Source of the DNA: Limnohabitans sp.
GTDB taxonomy: Bacteria > Pseudomonadota > Gammaproteobacteria > Burkholderiales > Burkholderiaceae_C
Length of the DNA stretch: 64,000 bases
Reading direction: 5' to 3'
Assembly (NCBI RefSeq): GCF_017848645.1
Contig: NZ_JAFEIF010000018.1
Location: 1-64,000, forward strand
This document shows, piece after piece, positions 29,204 to 38,322 of this stretch (positions are counted from its first letter, which is position 1; every line of letters starts with the position of its first letter). Both the position numbers and the translations under genes were made by a program. The notes under the pieces were generated by a model. It did not search any database and was not told the DNA's origin. It saw only the letters and a list, made by a program, of their open reading frames with translations.

Positions 29204-30648
29204 TGCGCTACCTGTCGACCCGCGGCCACGCTGACCGCAAACAGTTTTGTGAAATTTTGCTCGAAGGCCTGGCGCCCGACGGTGGCTTGTACCTGCCCGA
29301 AAGCTACCCTCAGATTGATGCTGCGGCTCTGACCCGCTTGCGCCAAGTCTGGCAAAGCCAGGGCTATGCGGCTTTGGCTTTTGAGGTGCTGTCGCTGTAC
29401 ATCGACGACATTCCAAGCGATGACTTGCTGGCCTTGTGCCGCAAGACCTACATTCCTGAAGTGTTCGGCTCGAAAGAAATCGTGCCACTCAAGCCCTTGC
29501 AGGCTACGGGCCAAGCACAGCCCGAGATGTTCCTCGAGGCCTTGTCCAACGGCCCTACTTTGGCCTTCAAAGACATGGCCATGCAATTGCTGGGCAACTT
29601 GTTTGAGTACGAGTTGGCGCGGCGCGGCGAAGCGCTGAACATTTTTGGCGCCACCTCGGGCGACACGGGCAGTGCGGCCGAATACGCCATGCGCGGCAAA
29701 AAAGGTGTGCGCGTCTTCATGACCAGCCCGAACGGGCGCATGAGTCCGTTCCAGCAAGCGCAGATGTTCAGCCTGCTCGACGAGAACATCCACAACATCG
29801 CCATCGAAGGCGTGTTCGACGACTGCCAGGACATCGTCAAGGCGGTCTCCAACGATCTGGAGTTCAAGCGCCAATACAAAATTGGCACCGTGAACTCCAT
29901 CAACTGGGCGCGTTTGCTGGCCCAGGTGGTGTATTACTTTGCGGGTTACTTCCAGGCCACAAAAAGCAACGACCAAAAGGTCAGCTTCACGGTGCCGAGC
30001 GGCAACTTTGGCAATGTGTGCGCAGGCCATGTGGCCCGCATGATGGGCTTGCCGATTGACCGCCTGGTCGTGGCCACCAACGAAAACGATGTGCTCGACG
30101 AATTCTTCCGCACCGGCATTTACCGTGTGCGCGGCACGGCAGACACGCACGAAACCTCCAGCCCGTCGATGGACATCTCCAAGGCCAGCAACTTCGAGCG
30201 TTTTGTGTTCGACCTGCTGGGGCGCGATGCGGTCCAAACCAAAGCCATTTTTGGCGAAGGTCTGAGCCGCCAAGGCTTCTTCGATTTGTCGGGCGACCCA
30301 CGCTTTGCCCATGCTGCCACTACCTACGGTTTTGACAGCGGCCGCAGCACCCACGCCGACCGCCTGAAGACCATTCAAGATGTGTTTGCCAGCTACGGCA
30401 TGATGATCGACACCCACACCGCCGACGGCGTGAAGGTGGCCAAAGCGCATCTGAACCCGCAGGTGCCGATGATCGTGCTCGAAACCGCTTTGCCCATCAA
30501 GTTCGCAGCCACCATCGTGGAAGCTTTGGGCCGCCAGCCTGAGCGCCCACCGCAGTTTGAAGGCATCGAAGCCTTGCCCAAGCGCGTGCAGGTCATGAAA
30601 GCCGATGTGGCTTTGGTCAAGGCCTACATCCAGCAGCACTGCGACTGA
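29203..30648 (+). CDS. thrC: Threonine synthase
   Basis: PLP enzyme converting O-phosphohomoserine to threonine. 481 residues; N-terminal MRYLSTRG and PDGGLYLPESYP are typical of the long bacterial form. The PLP Lys is in LSNGPTLAFKDMAMQLLG (K123), and the phosphate loop is GATSGDTGSAAEYAMRG. Coupled to hom by a 1-nt overlap. No homoserine kinase gene lies in the window. Confidence 0.97.
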   Translation: MRYLSTRGHADRKQFCEILLEGLAPDGGLYLPESYPQIDAAALTRLRQVWQSQGYAALAFEVLSLYIDDIPSDDLLALCRKTYIPEVFGSKEIVPLKPLQATGQAQPEMFLEALSNGPTLAFKDMAMQLLGNLFEYELARRGEALNIFGATSGDTGSAAEYAMRGKKGVRVFMTSPNGRMSPFQQAQMFSLLDENIHNIAIEGVFDDCQDIVKAVSNDLEFKRQYKIGTVNSINWARLLAQVVYYFAGYFQATKSNDQKVSFTVPSGNFGNVCAGHVARMMGLPIDRLVVATNENDVLDEFFRTGIYRVRGTADTHETSSPSMDISKASNFERFVFDLLGRDAVQTKAIFGEGLSRQGFFDLSGDPRFAHAATTYGFDSGRSTHADRLKTIQDVFASYGMMIDTHTADGVKVAKAHLNPQVPMIVLETALPIKFAATIVEALGRQPERPPQFEGIEALPKRVQVMKADVALVKAYIQQHCD

Positions 30649-30654
30649 CAGACC

Positions 30655-31911
30655 ATGAGCACCGCCCCACGCGCCCCTTTGATGTCTTTAGACGACGCGC
30701 TGCAGGCGCTGCTCGCGCGCATCACCCCTTTGACCGACGCCGAGTCGGTGGCCACCTTCGATGCCGATGGGCGTGTGCTGGCCGAAGGCCTGGTTTCGGC
30801 CTTGCAGGTGCCGGCTTTTGACAATTCCTCGATGGACGGCTACGCGGTGCGCCGTGCCGATTTGTTGCAGCCCGGCGTCACACTGCGTGTGAGCCAGCGC
30901 ATTGCAGCCGGTCACACCGGGCAGCCTTTGCAGCCCGGGCAAGTCGCCCGCATCTTCACCGGGGCCCCTGTGCCTGAGGGCGCTGATGCCATCGTCATGC
31001 AGGAGCAAGCCGAGCCCGTGCCCGAAGAGCCCGACGCCGTGCGGTTTAACGTGGTGCCCGAGCCGGGGCAGTGGATTCGCCGCAGCGGCGAAGACATCCG
31101 CCAAGGCCAGACGGCTTTGCAACGTGGCCAAAAATTGGGGCCTGCCGAGCTGGGCCTGGCTGCGAGCCTGGGTCTGGCGCATCTGTTGGTTTTGCGCCGC
31201 CCCCGAGTCGCCTTATTTTCAACGGGCGACGAGCTGGTCATGCCGGGCGATGTGGCCCCGCAGGACATGCCCCCGGGCAGCATTTACAACTCCAACCGCT
31301 TTTTCCTGCGCACCCTGTTGCACCGCATGGGTTGTGAGGTGAGCGATCTCGGCATCGTGCCCGACCGGCGCGAGGCCACCGTGGCCGCGCTCAAAACCGC
31401 GGCCGATCACCACGACCTGATCCTGACCAGCGGCGGTGTGTCGGTGGGCGAAGAAGACCACGTCAAACCGGCGGTGCAGTCCTTGGGCGAGTTGAACCTG
31501 TGGCAAATCGCCATGAAGCCGGGCAAACCCTTTGCATATGGCCAGGTGCGGCGTCAGACCGCTGAGGGCGTGGCCCACTTTGTGGGCTTGCCGGGCAACC
31601 CGGTGTCCAGTTTCATGACCTTTTTGCTTCTGGTCCGGCCCTTGCTGAGCAAGATGCAGGGCATGAGCACCTTTGCACCCCACACCCAACGCTTGCCTGC
31701 ACATTTTGCGTGGCCCAAGGCCGACAAGCGCCGCGAATTCTTGCGCGTGCGCCGCAATGCCCAAGGAGGGCTGGACCTCTTTCCCAGCCAAAGCTCTGGG
31801 GTGTTGACCTCGGTGGTGTGGGCCGATGGGGTGGTGGACAACCCCGGTGGACAGACGATTGAGCCCGGCCAGCTGGTCGATTTTTGGCCTTTTTCGGAGT
31901 GCTTGGCATGA
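30655..31911 (+). CDS. moeA: Molybdopterin molybdenumtransferase MoeA
   Basis: Inserts molybdate into adenylylated molybdopterin. 418 residues. FDNSSMDGYAVRRADL, RIFTGAPVPEGADAIVMQEQ, the MoCF domain with LFSTGDELVMPGDVAPQDMPPGSIYNSN, and LTSGGVSVGEEDHVK are diagnostic, with the C-terminal beta domain at the end. It begins 6 nt after thrC and overlaps moaD by ATGA, so molybdopterin genes ride on the threonine operon. Confidence 0.96.
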   Translation: MSTAPRAPLMSLDDALQALLARITPLTDAESVATFDADGRVLAEGLVSALQVPAFDNSSMDGYAVRRADLLQPGVTLRVSQRIAAGHTGQPLQPGQVARIFTGAPVPEGADAIVMQEQAEPVPEEPDAVRFNVVPEPGQWIRRSGEDIRQGQTALQRGQKLGPAELGLAASLGLAHLLVLRRPRVALFSTGDELVMPGDVAPQDMPPGSIYNSNRFFLRTLLHRMGCEVSDLGIVPDRREATVAALKTAADHHDLILTSGGVSVGEEDHVKPAVQSLGELNLWQIAMKPGKPFAYGQVRRQTAEGVAHFVGLPGNPVSSFMTFLLLVRPLLSKMQGMSTFAPHTQRLPAHFAWPKADKRREFLRVRRNAQGGLDLFPSQSSGVLTSVVWADGVVDNPGGQTIEPGQLVDFWPFSECLA

Positions 31912-32159
31912 AAGTGCAGGTTCGCTATTTCGCCTCTTTGCGTGAAAGCATTGGTTTGTCGCACGAGACCGTGGAGACCCAGACGGCCGATGTGGCCGCT
32001 TTGCGCACCGAGTTGATGGCCCGTGGCGAGCATTACCGCGCTTGTCTGGCACCAGAGCGTCCGGTGCGCACGGCCCTGAATCAGCTCATGGTGCAAGGCA
32101 ACGCTGCCCTGACCGAGGGCTGCGAGGTCGGCTTTTTCCCACCTGTGACTGGGGGCTGA
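31908..32159 (+). CDS. moaD: Molybdopterin synthase sulfur carrier subunit MoaD
   Basis: 83-residue ubiquitin-like protein from ATG 31908 (MKVQVRYFASLRESIGLSHE). It ends in the essential Gly-Gly (FFPPVTGG) that is thiocarboxylated to deliver sulfur. The track start at 31884 lies within moeA. moaE starts 4 nt later. Confidence 0.95.
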   Translation: MKVQVRYFASLRESIGLSHETVETQTADVAALRTELMARGEHYRACLAPERPVRTALNQLMVQGNAALTEGCEVGFFPPVTGG

Positions 32160-32163
32160 CACC

Positions 32164-32652
32164 ATGGCACCCCGAGTCAGCATTCAGACGAATGACTTTG
32201 ATGTGTCCACCGAGTTGGCCGCCCTGCAGGGCGAGGACTTGCGGGTTGGGGCGGTCTGCAGCTTTGTGGGCACGGTGCGCGACACCCGGGCACTGACCGG
32301 TCAGGCCAGTGACGAAGTTCAGGCCATGGAGCTGGAGCACTATCCGGGCATGACCGAAAAATCGATCGAAGCGATGATCGACGAAGCGCATCGGCGATTT
32401 GACTTTTATGCGGCGCGTGTGGTGCACCGCGTGGGACGTTTGCTGCCCGCAGACCAGATCGTGCTGGTGGCCGTGACCTCGGCGCACCGGGGTGAAAGCT
32501 TCAAAGCCTGTGAATTTTTGATGGACTACCTCAAGACGCAGGCGCCATTCTGGAAAAAAGAGCAAACCCCAGAGGGGGCACATTGGGTAGATGCCCGTGT
32601 GTCCGACGATGCGGCCTTGGCGCGCTGGGGCATTCAGGCTCACAACGCCTGA
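32164..32652 (+). CDS. moaE: Molybdopterin synthase catalytic subunit MoaE
   Basis: Forms the heterotetramer with MoaD that makes the dithiolene of molybdopterin. 162 residues. GAVCSFVGTVRD, LEHYPGMTEKSIEAMIDEA, RVVHRVGRLLPADQIVLVAVTSAHRGESFKACEFLMDYLKTQAPFWKKE are conserved; the last holds the active-site lysines. Convergent with the small unknown gene. Confidence 0.96.
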   Translation: MAPRVSIQTNDFDVSTELAALQGEDLRVGAVCSFVGTVRDTRALTGQASDEVQAMELEHYPGMTEKSIEAMIDEAHRRFDFYAARVVHRVGRLLPADQIVLVAVTSAHRGESFKACEFLMDYLKTQAPFWKKEQTPEGAHWVDARVSDDAALARWGIQAHNA

Positions 32653-32681
32653 GTCTCAGCCCGCCTTGGGCGTGGATCGCC

Positions 32682-33233
32682 TCAGTGGGCGTAGCGAGGC
32701 GGCTCGGAGGGGGCCACGGGGCTCGTCTCGGTCACTTTTGCGGCGCTGCTCATGGGGCCCCATTCTGCTTTTTCGCAGGCTTGCTGGATCAGGTGCAGCA
32801 TGCCGTGCACCAGACTGACTTGCAGGTGCAGCTGGCAAGCGCGGGCTTGGGCCGGGTCGGACTTGTCCTCAAAAGAGATTTGCAGGGCCCCGTTGGGCTG
32901 GATGGTCAAATGGGCATCGGTGATGAGCAGGGGCTCTGGCCCCAGCGGCCATTGGGTGGCGCGGGTTTCAAAAGGGGTGGCAAAGTCGGCCTTTTTCAAA
33001 AATGCATCGCGCTTGAGTTCGGTCAGCAGATGTTGCGAGGGCGCATCGGTGACCGCCACGCCAGGTTGCACCGCTTCCAGACGCACGGCCGATTGTTCAA
33101 TAGCAGGCATCAAGCGCAGCGTCATGCGCCGCGTCAGCCAGAAACGGAACTCCTGCTGGTCCTGGGTGTTCAGGCGCAGCAACAAGCGGTCTTGGCGCTC
33201 ATCGTGGTTCACAGACAGTTGGTGAATGTTCAT
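32682..33233 (-). CDS. Uncharacterized conserved protein
   Basis: I do not recognise a named family. 183 residues, no signal peptide or membrane segment. The first half (MNIHQLSVNHDERQDRLLLR, then EFRFWLTRRMTLRLMPA) looks like strands followed by an amphipathic helix, and a second strand-rich section (LLITDAHLTIQPNGALQISFED) precedes a helix (LHLQVSLVHGMLHLIQQACEKAEWG). The last 20 residues are Pro/Ser-rich. It is divergent from clpB with an 87-nt shared promoter region, and convergent with moaE. Codon use looks native. Confidence 0.75.
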   Translation of the reverse strand: MNIHQLSVNHDERQDRLLLRLNTQDQQEFRFWLTRRMTLRLMPAIEQSAVRLEAVQPGVAVTDAPSQHLLTELKRDAFLKKADFATPFETRATQWPLGPEPLLITDAHLTIQPNGALQISFEDKSDPAQARACQLHLQVSLVHGMLHLIQQACEKAEWGPMSSAAKVTETSPVAPSEPPRYAH

Positions 33234-33270
33234 GCTTTGATTTTAGGCAAAACTGCCTGCCTCAACGGCC

Positions 33271-33298
33271 CTTGAAAATGCCACTTTCAGCACAAGTT
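33271..33298 (+). promoter_or_regulatory. Candidate heat-shock (sigma-32-like) promoter of clpB
   Basis: CTTGAAA (33271-33277) is a perfect sigma-32 -35 box. Thirteen nt further, CACAAGTT is a weak match to the -10 CCCCATnT. It also contains GAAAATGCCACTTTC (33274-33288), nearly identical to a palindrome upstream of the SWIB gene. ATG follows 22 nt later. Confidence 0.45.
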
Positions 33299-33320
33299 GC
33301 CAAGCATTGGAGAAACACAC

Positions 33321-35927
33321 ATGCGAATTGACAAACTCACCACCAAGTTCCAGGAAGCCTTGTCGGACGCCCAGTCGCTGGCCCTTGGCAAAGACCATGC
33401 TTACATCGAACCCCAACATGTGCTGGTCACCATGCTCAAGCAAGACGATGGCCCCAAAGCCATTTTGTTGCGCGCGGGCGTTCAGGTGCCCGCTTTGCTG
33501 CAAGCGGCCGAATCGGCCGTCTCGCGTTTGCCCCAGGTCAGCGGACAAGATCAAGTCACCGTGGGACCGGATCTGGTCAAGCTTTTGCAGGCAGCAGAGA
33601 AAGAAGCCATCAAACGCGGCGACGCCTTCATTGCTGGCGAATTGTTTTTGCTGGCACTGACCGAGAGCAAGTCCGAGGCCGGGCGCATCGCCAAAGAGCA
33701 TGGCCTGAACCGCAAAAGCCTGGAGTCCGCCATCGAGGCGGTACGTGGCGGCCAAAGTGTGGGCAACGCCGATGCCGAAGGCCAGCGCGAAGCGCTCAAG
33801 AAGTATTGCATCGACCTGACCGAGCGTGCCCGCATCGGCAAGCTGGACCCGGTCATTGGCCGGGACGACGAGATTCGTCGCGCCATCCAGGTTTTGCAGC
33901 GCCGCACCAAAAACAACCCGGTGCTGATCGGCGAGCCAGGCGTGGGCAAGACCGCGATTGTCGAGGGCCTGGCCCAGCGCATTGTGGCTGGTGAGGTGCC
34001 CGACTCGCTCAAAGGCAAACGCGTGCTGTCGCTCGACATGGCTGCTTTGCTCGCCGGGGCCAAGTTCCGTGGCGAGTTTGAAGAGCGCCTGAAAACCGTG
34101 CTCAGCGAACTGGCCAAGGACGAAGGCCAGACCATCGTGTTCATAGACGAGCTGCACACCATGGTGGGCGCGGGCAAAGCCGAAGGCGCGATGGACGCGG
34201 GCAACATGCTCAAGCCCGCACTGGCCCGGGGTGAGCTCCACTGCGTGGGTGCGACCACACTGGACGAATACCGCAAATACATCGAAAAAGACGCGGCCCT
34301 GGAGCGCCGTTTCCAGAAAATTTTGGTCAACGAACCCACGGTGGAGGCCACCATTGCCATCTTGCGCGGCTTGCAAGAAAAGTACGAAATCCACCACGGC
34401 GTGGACATCACCGATCCTGCCATTGTGGCGGCCGCAGAGCTGAGCCATCGCTACATCACCGACCGTTTTCTCCCAGATAAAGCCATTGACTTGATCGACG
34501 AGGCGGCGGCCAAGATCAAGATCGAGATCGACTCCAAGCCTGAGGTGATGGACAAGCTCGACCGCCGTTTGATCCAGCTGCAGATCGAGCGCGAGGCGGT
34601 GCGCCGGGAGAGCGACGAAGCCTCGCAAAAACGTTTCGCCTTGATCGAAGAAGAGATCGACAAACTGAAAAAAGAAGCGGCGGATCTGGAGGAAATTTGG
34701 CGCGCCGAGAAGTCGCAAGCCCAGGGCGGCCAGCAGGTGCGCGAACAAATCGACCAGCTCAAGCAACAAATCGAGGAACTGACGCGCAAGGGCGATTTCA
34801 ACAAGGTGGCCGAGTTGCAATATGGCAAGCTGCCTGCGCTCGAAAAAACCCTCAAAGAGGTGCAAGCCAAAGAATCCGCGCCTGGTGAAAAACCGGTGCA
34901 CCGCTTGCTGCGCACCCAGGTGGGCGCCGAAGAAATTGCCGAAGTCGTGTCCCGCGCGACGGGCATTCCGGTGTCCAAGATGATGCAGGGCGAGCGCGAA
35001 AAACTGCTGCAGATGGAGGACAAGCTGCACCAGCGCGTGGTGGGCCAGGACGAAGCCATTGCGGCGGTGGCCAATGCCATTCGCCGTTCGCGCTCGGGCC
35101 TGTCCGATCCGAACCGCCCGACGGGTTCGTTCCTCTTTTTGGGCCCCACAGGCGTGGGCAAGACCGAGCTGTGCAAGGCGCTGGCGGGCTTTTTGTTTGA
35201 CAGCGAAGACCACCTGATCCGCATGGACATGAGCGAGTTCATGGAAAAGCACTCGGTGGCCCGCCTGATAGGCGCGCCCCCGGGCTATGTGGGTTACGAG
35301 GAGGGTGGTTACCTGACCGAGGCTGTGCGCCGCAAGCCCTACAGCGTGTTGCTGCTTGACGAGGTGGAAAAAGCCCACCCCGATGTCTTCAACATCTTGC
35401 TGCAGGTGCTGGACGACGGCCGCCTGACCGACGGGCAGGGGCGCACAGTGGACTTCAAGAACACCGTGATCGTGATGACTTCCAACTTGGGCTCGCACCT
35501 GATCCAGTCCATGGTGGGGCAACCCGCCGAAGACATCAAGGACGCGGTGTGGGACGAACTCAAGACCCACTTCCGCCCCGAGTTCTTGAACCGCATCGAC
35601 GAGACCGTGGTCTTCCATGGCCTGGATGCCCAGCACATCGCGTCCATTGCGCAAATCCAGTTGCAGGTGTTGCAAGCCCGCTTGGCCCGCATGGACCTGA
35701 CTTTGAAGGTCAGTCCAGCGGCTTTGTCCGAGTTGGCCAAGGTCGGTTTTGACCCGGTGTTTGGCGCAAGGCCTTTGAAAAGGGCGATTCAGCAACGGCT
35801 GGAAAACCCCTTGTCCAAACTGCTGCTGGAAGGGCGTTTCCCACCCAAGTGCAGCATCGAGGTCTCGGTCGACCCGGTGCGTGCCCCGGGGCAGTTCGAT
35901 TTCCAAGTGGTCGAGCACGCGGCCTGA
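33321..35927 (+). CDS. clpB: ATP-dependent disaggregase ClpB
   Basis: Hsp100 chaperone that, with DnaK, extracts proteins from aggregates. ATG 33321 ([14 protein letters not shown]) gives 868 residues; the track's start at 33297 is upstream. Order: Clp N domain; first AAA+ with GEPGVGKT (about residue 204); the long coiled-coil M domain (about 400-525, Glu/Lys-rich), which distinguishes ClpB from ClpA; second AAA+ with GPTGVGKT (about residue 607); C-terminal D2-small domain. No ClpP-binding loop is expected. Long antisense ORFs across this gene are shadows. Confidence 0.98.
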   Translation: MRIDKLTTKFQEALSDAQSLALGKDHAYIEPQHVLVTMLKQDDGPKAILLRAGVQVPALLQAAESAVSRLPQVSGQDQVTVGPDLVKLLQAAEKEAIKRGDAFIAGELFLLALTESKSEAGRIAKEHGLNRKSLESAIEAVRGGQSVGNADAEGQREALKKYCIDLTERARIGKLDPVIGRDDEIRRAIQVLQRRTKNNPVLIGEPGVGKTAIVEGLAQRIVAGEVPDSLKGKRVLSLDMAALLAGAKFRGEFEERLKTVLSELAKDEGQTIVFIDELHTMVGAGKAEGAMDAGNMLKPALARGELHCVGATTLDEYRKYIEKDAALERRFQKILVNEPTVEATIAILRGLQEKYEIHHGVDITDPAIVAAAELSHRYITDRFLPDKAIDLIDEAAAKIKIEIDSKPEVMDKLDRRLIQLQIEREAVRRESDEASQKRFALIEEEIDKLKKEAADLEEIWRAEKSQAQGGQQVREQIDQLKQQIEELTRKGDFNKVAELQYGKLPALEKTLKEVQAKESAPGEKPVHRLLRTQVGAEEIAEVVSRATGIPVSKMMQGEREKLLQMEDKLHQRVVGQDEAIAAVANAIRRSRSGLSDPNRPTGSFLFLGPTGVGKTELCKALAGFLFDSEDHLIRMDMSEFMEKHSVARLIGAPPGYVGYEEGGYLTEAVRRKPYSVLLLDEVEKAHPDVFNILLQVLDDGRLTDGQGRTVDFKNTVIVMTSNLGSHLIQSMVGQPAEDIKDAVWDELKTHFRPEFLNRIDETVVFHGLDAQHIASIAQIQLQVLQARLARMDLTLKVSPAALSELAKVGFDPVFGARPLKRAIQQRLENPLSKLLLEGRFPPKCSIEVSVDPVRAPGQFDFQVVEHAA

Positions 35928-35930
35928 TCC

Positions 35931-35963
35931 CACAGCCGTGCAAGCCCTGCTTGCACGGCTGTG
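35931..35963 (+). terminator. Long perfect hairpin after clpB
   Basis: CACAGCCGTGCAAG pairs perfectly with CTTGCACGGCTGTG (14 bp) around CCCTG, starting 3 nt after the clpB stop. Only a broken T-rich stretch (GGCTTTTG) follows, so it may stop transcription weakly or protect the mRNA 3' end. Confidence 0.6.
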
Positions 35964-35998
35964 ACAGATGGCTTTTGTGGCCTTGGGCACAATAGGGC

Positions 35999-37699
35999 AT
36001 GACTTCAAAAATTGCTGGCCACCTGCTCGTTGAATGCCTCTTGGCCCAAGGCGTTACCCATGCTTTCGGGGTGCCCGGTGAAAGTTATCTGGCGGTGCTG
36101 GACGGCTTTCACCTGTACCGCGATCAACTCATTTTCGTCACCTGCCGCCAAGAGGGCGGTGCGGCCTTCATGGCCGAGGCCCAAGGCAAGCTCACTGGCC
36201 GCCCCGGCATCTGTTTTGTGACGCGTGGCCCGGGGGCCACCAACGCGTCGATTGGTGTGCACACCGCGTTCCAGGACTCCACGCCCATGATTTTGTTTGT
36301 GGGCGATGTGGCCAGTGACACCCGTGACCGCGAGGCCTTCCAGGAAATGGACTACACCCATTTCTTTGGCCCCTCGACCAAGGGTATGGCCAAACGGGTC
36401 GAGCGCGTGGACGACCCCGAGCGCCTTCCCGAGTATGTGGCCCGAGCTTTTGCCACGGCCATGAATGGCCGGCCTGGCCCTGTGGTGTTGGTGTTGCCCG
36501 AGGACATGCTCACTCGCCCCGTCAAGGCTGAGGCCCTTGGGCGTGTGGAGCCGGTTCAGGCCTGGAGCGACCCGGGTGCCTTGCGCACGCTGCTTGACAT
36601 GCTGTTGTCCGCTCAAAAGCCTTTGGTGATTGCAGGCGGGGGAGGCTGGACGCCCCAAGCGGCCCAAGCTTTGCAGCGCTTTGCCGAAAATTGGCAGCTG
36701 CCTGTGACCAATGCCTTCCGTTTTCAGGACACGTTTGACAACCACCACCCCTTGTACGCGGGGGATGTGGGCATCGGGATTGGTCCGGCACTGGCCCAGC
36801 GCGTGCGCGATGCCGACTTGATTGTGGCCATCGGCCCGCGCCTGGGTGAAATGACCACCGGGGGCTACACCTTGCTGCAAGCGCCCAAAACCCACCAGAA
36901 GCTGGTGCACATCCATGCCAGTGCCGAAGAGCTCAACCGTGTTTACCAAGCCGATTTGGCCATCAACGCCACCATGAACGCGGCCGCCCGCAGCCTGGAG
37001 GTCTTGAGCGCACCCACCGAGCTGCCCTGGGCCGATTGGACGCAAGCCGCGCACACCGATTACCTGAACAACCTCAAGCCCCAGGCCTTGCCCGGCGACA
37101 TCGACATGCCGGCCATCGTGGCCACGCTGCAAAAGCATTTGCCTGCAGACGCCGTGCTGACCAATGGCGCGGGCAATTTCGCCAGCTGGATGCACCGTTT
37201 TTACAAACACCACGGCTTGGTCAAAGGCCACAAAACCCAGTTGGCACCCACTGTGGGTGCCATGGGTTATGGCGTGCCTGCCGGCATTGCGGCCAATTTG
37301 TTGACGGGGCGTGTGACCTTCACCATTGCAGGTGATGGCGACTTTTTGATGAACGGCCAGGAACTGGCCACGGCGGTGCAGCACGGCGGCAAAAGCATCA
37401 TTGTGTTGCTTAACAACGGCATGTACGGCACCATCCGCATGCACCAAGAGCGCGAATACCCCGACCATGTGACGGGCTCGAAGCTGCAAAACCCCGACTT
37501 TGCCGCTCTGGCTTCGGCTTATGGTTATGTGGGCGTGCGCATTGAGCACACGCAAGCCTTTGAGTCGACCTTGCTGGAGGCGCTGGCACGTCCCCAAGGC
37601 ACGTTGATCGAGGTCATGCTGGACCCTGAAGTGATCACCACACGCGGCACGCTGAGCGCGATCACTCAGGCCAGTTTGGCACGGCAAGAAAAGGCTTGA
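35999..37699 (+). CDS. Thiamine-pyrophosphate-dependent enzyme of the acetolactate synthase family, substrate unknown
   Basis: 566 residues with the three domains of the IlvB-like family. N-terminal PYR domain: FGVPGESYLAVLDGF and the catalytic Glu in TCRQEGGAAFMAEAQGK. Middle domain: KPLVIAGGGGWTPQ. C-terminal PP domain: TPP/Mg motif GDGDFLMNGQELATA with NN 26-30 residues later (VLLNNGMYG). No regulatory subunit (ilvN) follows, so it is not the ordinary acetohydroxyacid synthase; a decarboxylase or ligase of 2-oxoacids is equally possible. It stands alone between clpB and the SWIB gene, with its own short upstream gap. Confidence 0.82.
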   Translation: MTSKIAGHLLVECLLAQGVTHAFGVPGESYLAVLDGFHLYRDQLIFVTCRQEGGAAFMAEAQGKLTGRPGICFVTRGPGATNASIGVHTAFQDSTPMILFVGDVASDTRDREAFQEMDYTHFFGPSTKGMAKRVERVDDPERLPEYVARAFATAMNGRPGPVVLVLPEDMLTRPVKAEALGRVEPVQAWSDPGALRTLLDMLLSAQKPLVIAGGGGWTPQAAQALQRFAENWQLPVTNAFRFQDTFDNHHPLYAGDVGIGIGPALAQRVRDADLIVAIGPRLGEMTTGGYTLLQAPKTHQKLVHIHASAEELNRVYQADLAINATMNAAARSLEVLSAPTELPWADWTQAAHTDYLNNLKPQALPGDIDMPAIVATLQKHLPADAVLTNGAGNFASWMHRFYKHHGLVKGHKTQLAPTVGAMGYGVPAGIAANLLTGRVTFTIAGDGDFLMNGQELATAVQHGGKSIIVLLNNGMYGTIRMHQEREYPDHVTGSKLQNPDFAALASAYGYVGVRIEHTQAFESTLLEALARPQGTLIEVMLDPEVITTRGTLSAITQASLARQEKA

Positions 37700-37768
37700 G
37701 CGCAGGCGTTTTGTAGTTGGTGCTGCGAATGTGATTTCAAGTCTATATCTTGCGCTGGCTTTGCCCAC

Positions 37769-37797
37769 AAAAAAACCCGCCGAGGCGGGTTTTTTTG
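37769..37797. terminator. Bidirectional terminator between the TPP enzyme and the SWIB gene
   Basis: AAAAAAACCCGCC mirrored by GGCGGGTTTTTTT, with A-run on the left and T-run on the right, serving both convergent genes. Confidence 0.88.
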
Positions 37798-37822
37798 ATT
37801 GCGCGAGGCAAGTGCAACTGAA

Positions 37823-38227
37823 TTATTTCAGGTGCTTGCCGATCAGACCAGCCATTTCGAACATGGTGACCTGAGGCTTGCCAAACACAGCCTTGAGCTT
37901 GTCGTCGGCATTGATGGCGCGGCGGTTGACGCTGTCTTGCAGCTTGTGCTTCTTGATGTAAACCCACATCTTGCTGACCACTTCGGTGCGTGGCAGAGGT
38001 GTGGCGCCCACCACGGCAGCCAAGGCAGCACTGGGGGTCAGTGCCTTCATGAAGGCGGGGTTGGGAGTGCGCTTGGTCGCAGGAGCGGCCTTTTTGGCGG
38101 GTGCTTTGGCAGCCACCTTTTTAGCCGGTGCAGCCGCTTTTTTGGCGGGTGCAGCCTTGGTTGCCGGTGCTGCTTTTTTAGCGGGAGCTGCAGCTTTTTT
38201 AGCCGGGGTTTTTTTCGCAGTTGCCAT
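37823..38227 (-). CDS. SWIB/MDM2-domain protein with histone H1-like Lys/Ala tail
   Basis: 134 residues from ATG 38227, with AAGGA upstream; the track start at 38320 is in the promoter. Residues 1-55 are almost only Ala, Lys and Pro in repeats such as PAKKAA, like AlgP or bacterial H1-type proteins, and should bind DNA non-specifically. Residues about 58-134 form a SWIB domain (FMKALTPSAALAAVVGATPLPRTEVVSKMWVYIKKHKLQD, then KAVFGKPQVTMFEMAGLIGKHL), a fold otherwise typical of eukaryotic chromatin remodelers and Chlamydia topoisomerase/SWIB proteins. Presumed nucleoid-associated protein; function inferred. Its promoter carries two tandem palindromes. Confidence 0.88.
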   Translation of the reverse strand: MATAKKTPAKKAAAPAKKAAPATKAAPAKKAAAPAKKVAAKAPAKKAAPATKRTPNPAFMKALTPSAALAAVVGATPLPRTEVVSKMWVYIKKHKLQDSVNRRAINADDKLKAVFGKPQVTMFEMAGLIGKHLK

Positions 38228-38291
38228 GATGAAATTCCTTTGCTCGGAAGTGGGTTCGCCGCTGAGAAACGATGTGTTTACAGCTAGTGGG

Positions 38292-38320
38292 ATGCTAATG
38301 GAGAAAGTGGCACTTTCCAA
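38292..38320 (-). promoter_or_regulatory. Candidate promoter of the SWIB gene
   Basis: On the minus strand TTGGAA (38320-38315) and TAGCAT (38297-38292) are separated by exactly 17 nt. The -35 box overlaps the first palindrome. The transcript would have a leader of about 57 nt. Confidence 0.45.
38303..38317. promoter_or_regulatory. Perfect 15-bp palindrome (operator candidate 1) upstream of the SWIB gene
   Basis: GAAAGTG-G-CACTTTC, lying across the -35/-10 spacer of the SWIB promoter. One base differs from the element in the clpB promoter when read on the minus strand. Confidence 0.55.
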
Positions 38321-38322
38321 GC

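Noticed and set aside
33243-36008. Long minus-strand ORF of 921 codons opposite clpB (similar ones opposite carB, ftsH, ppsA, pheT and lpxB)
   Set aside because: They mirror strongly conserved genes in high-GC codon usage, contain no recognisable domains, and are rich in His, Gln and Val as expected of antisense frames.
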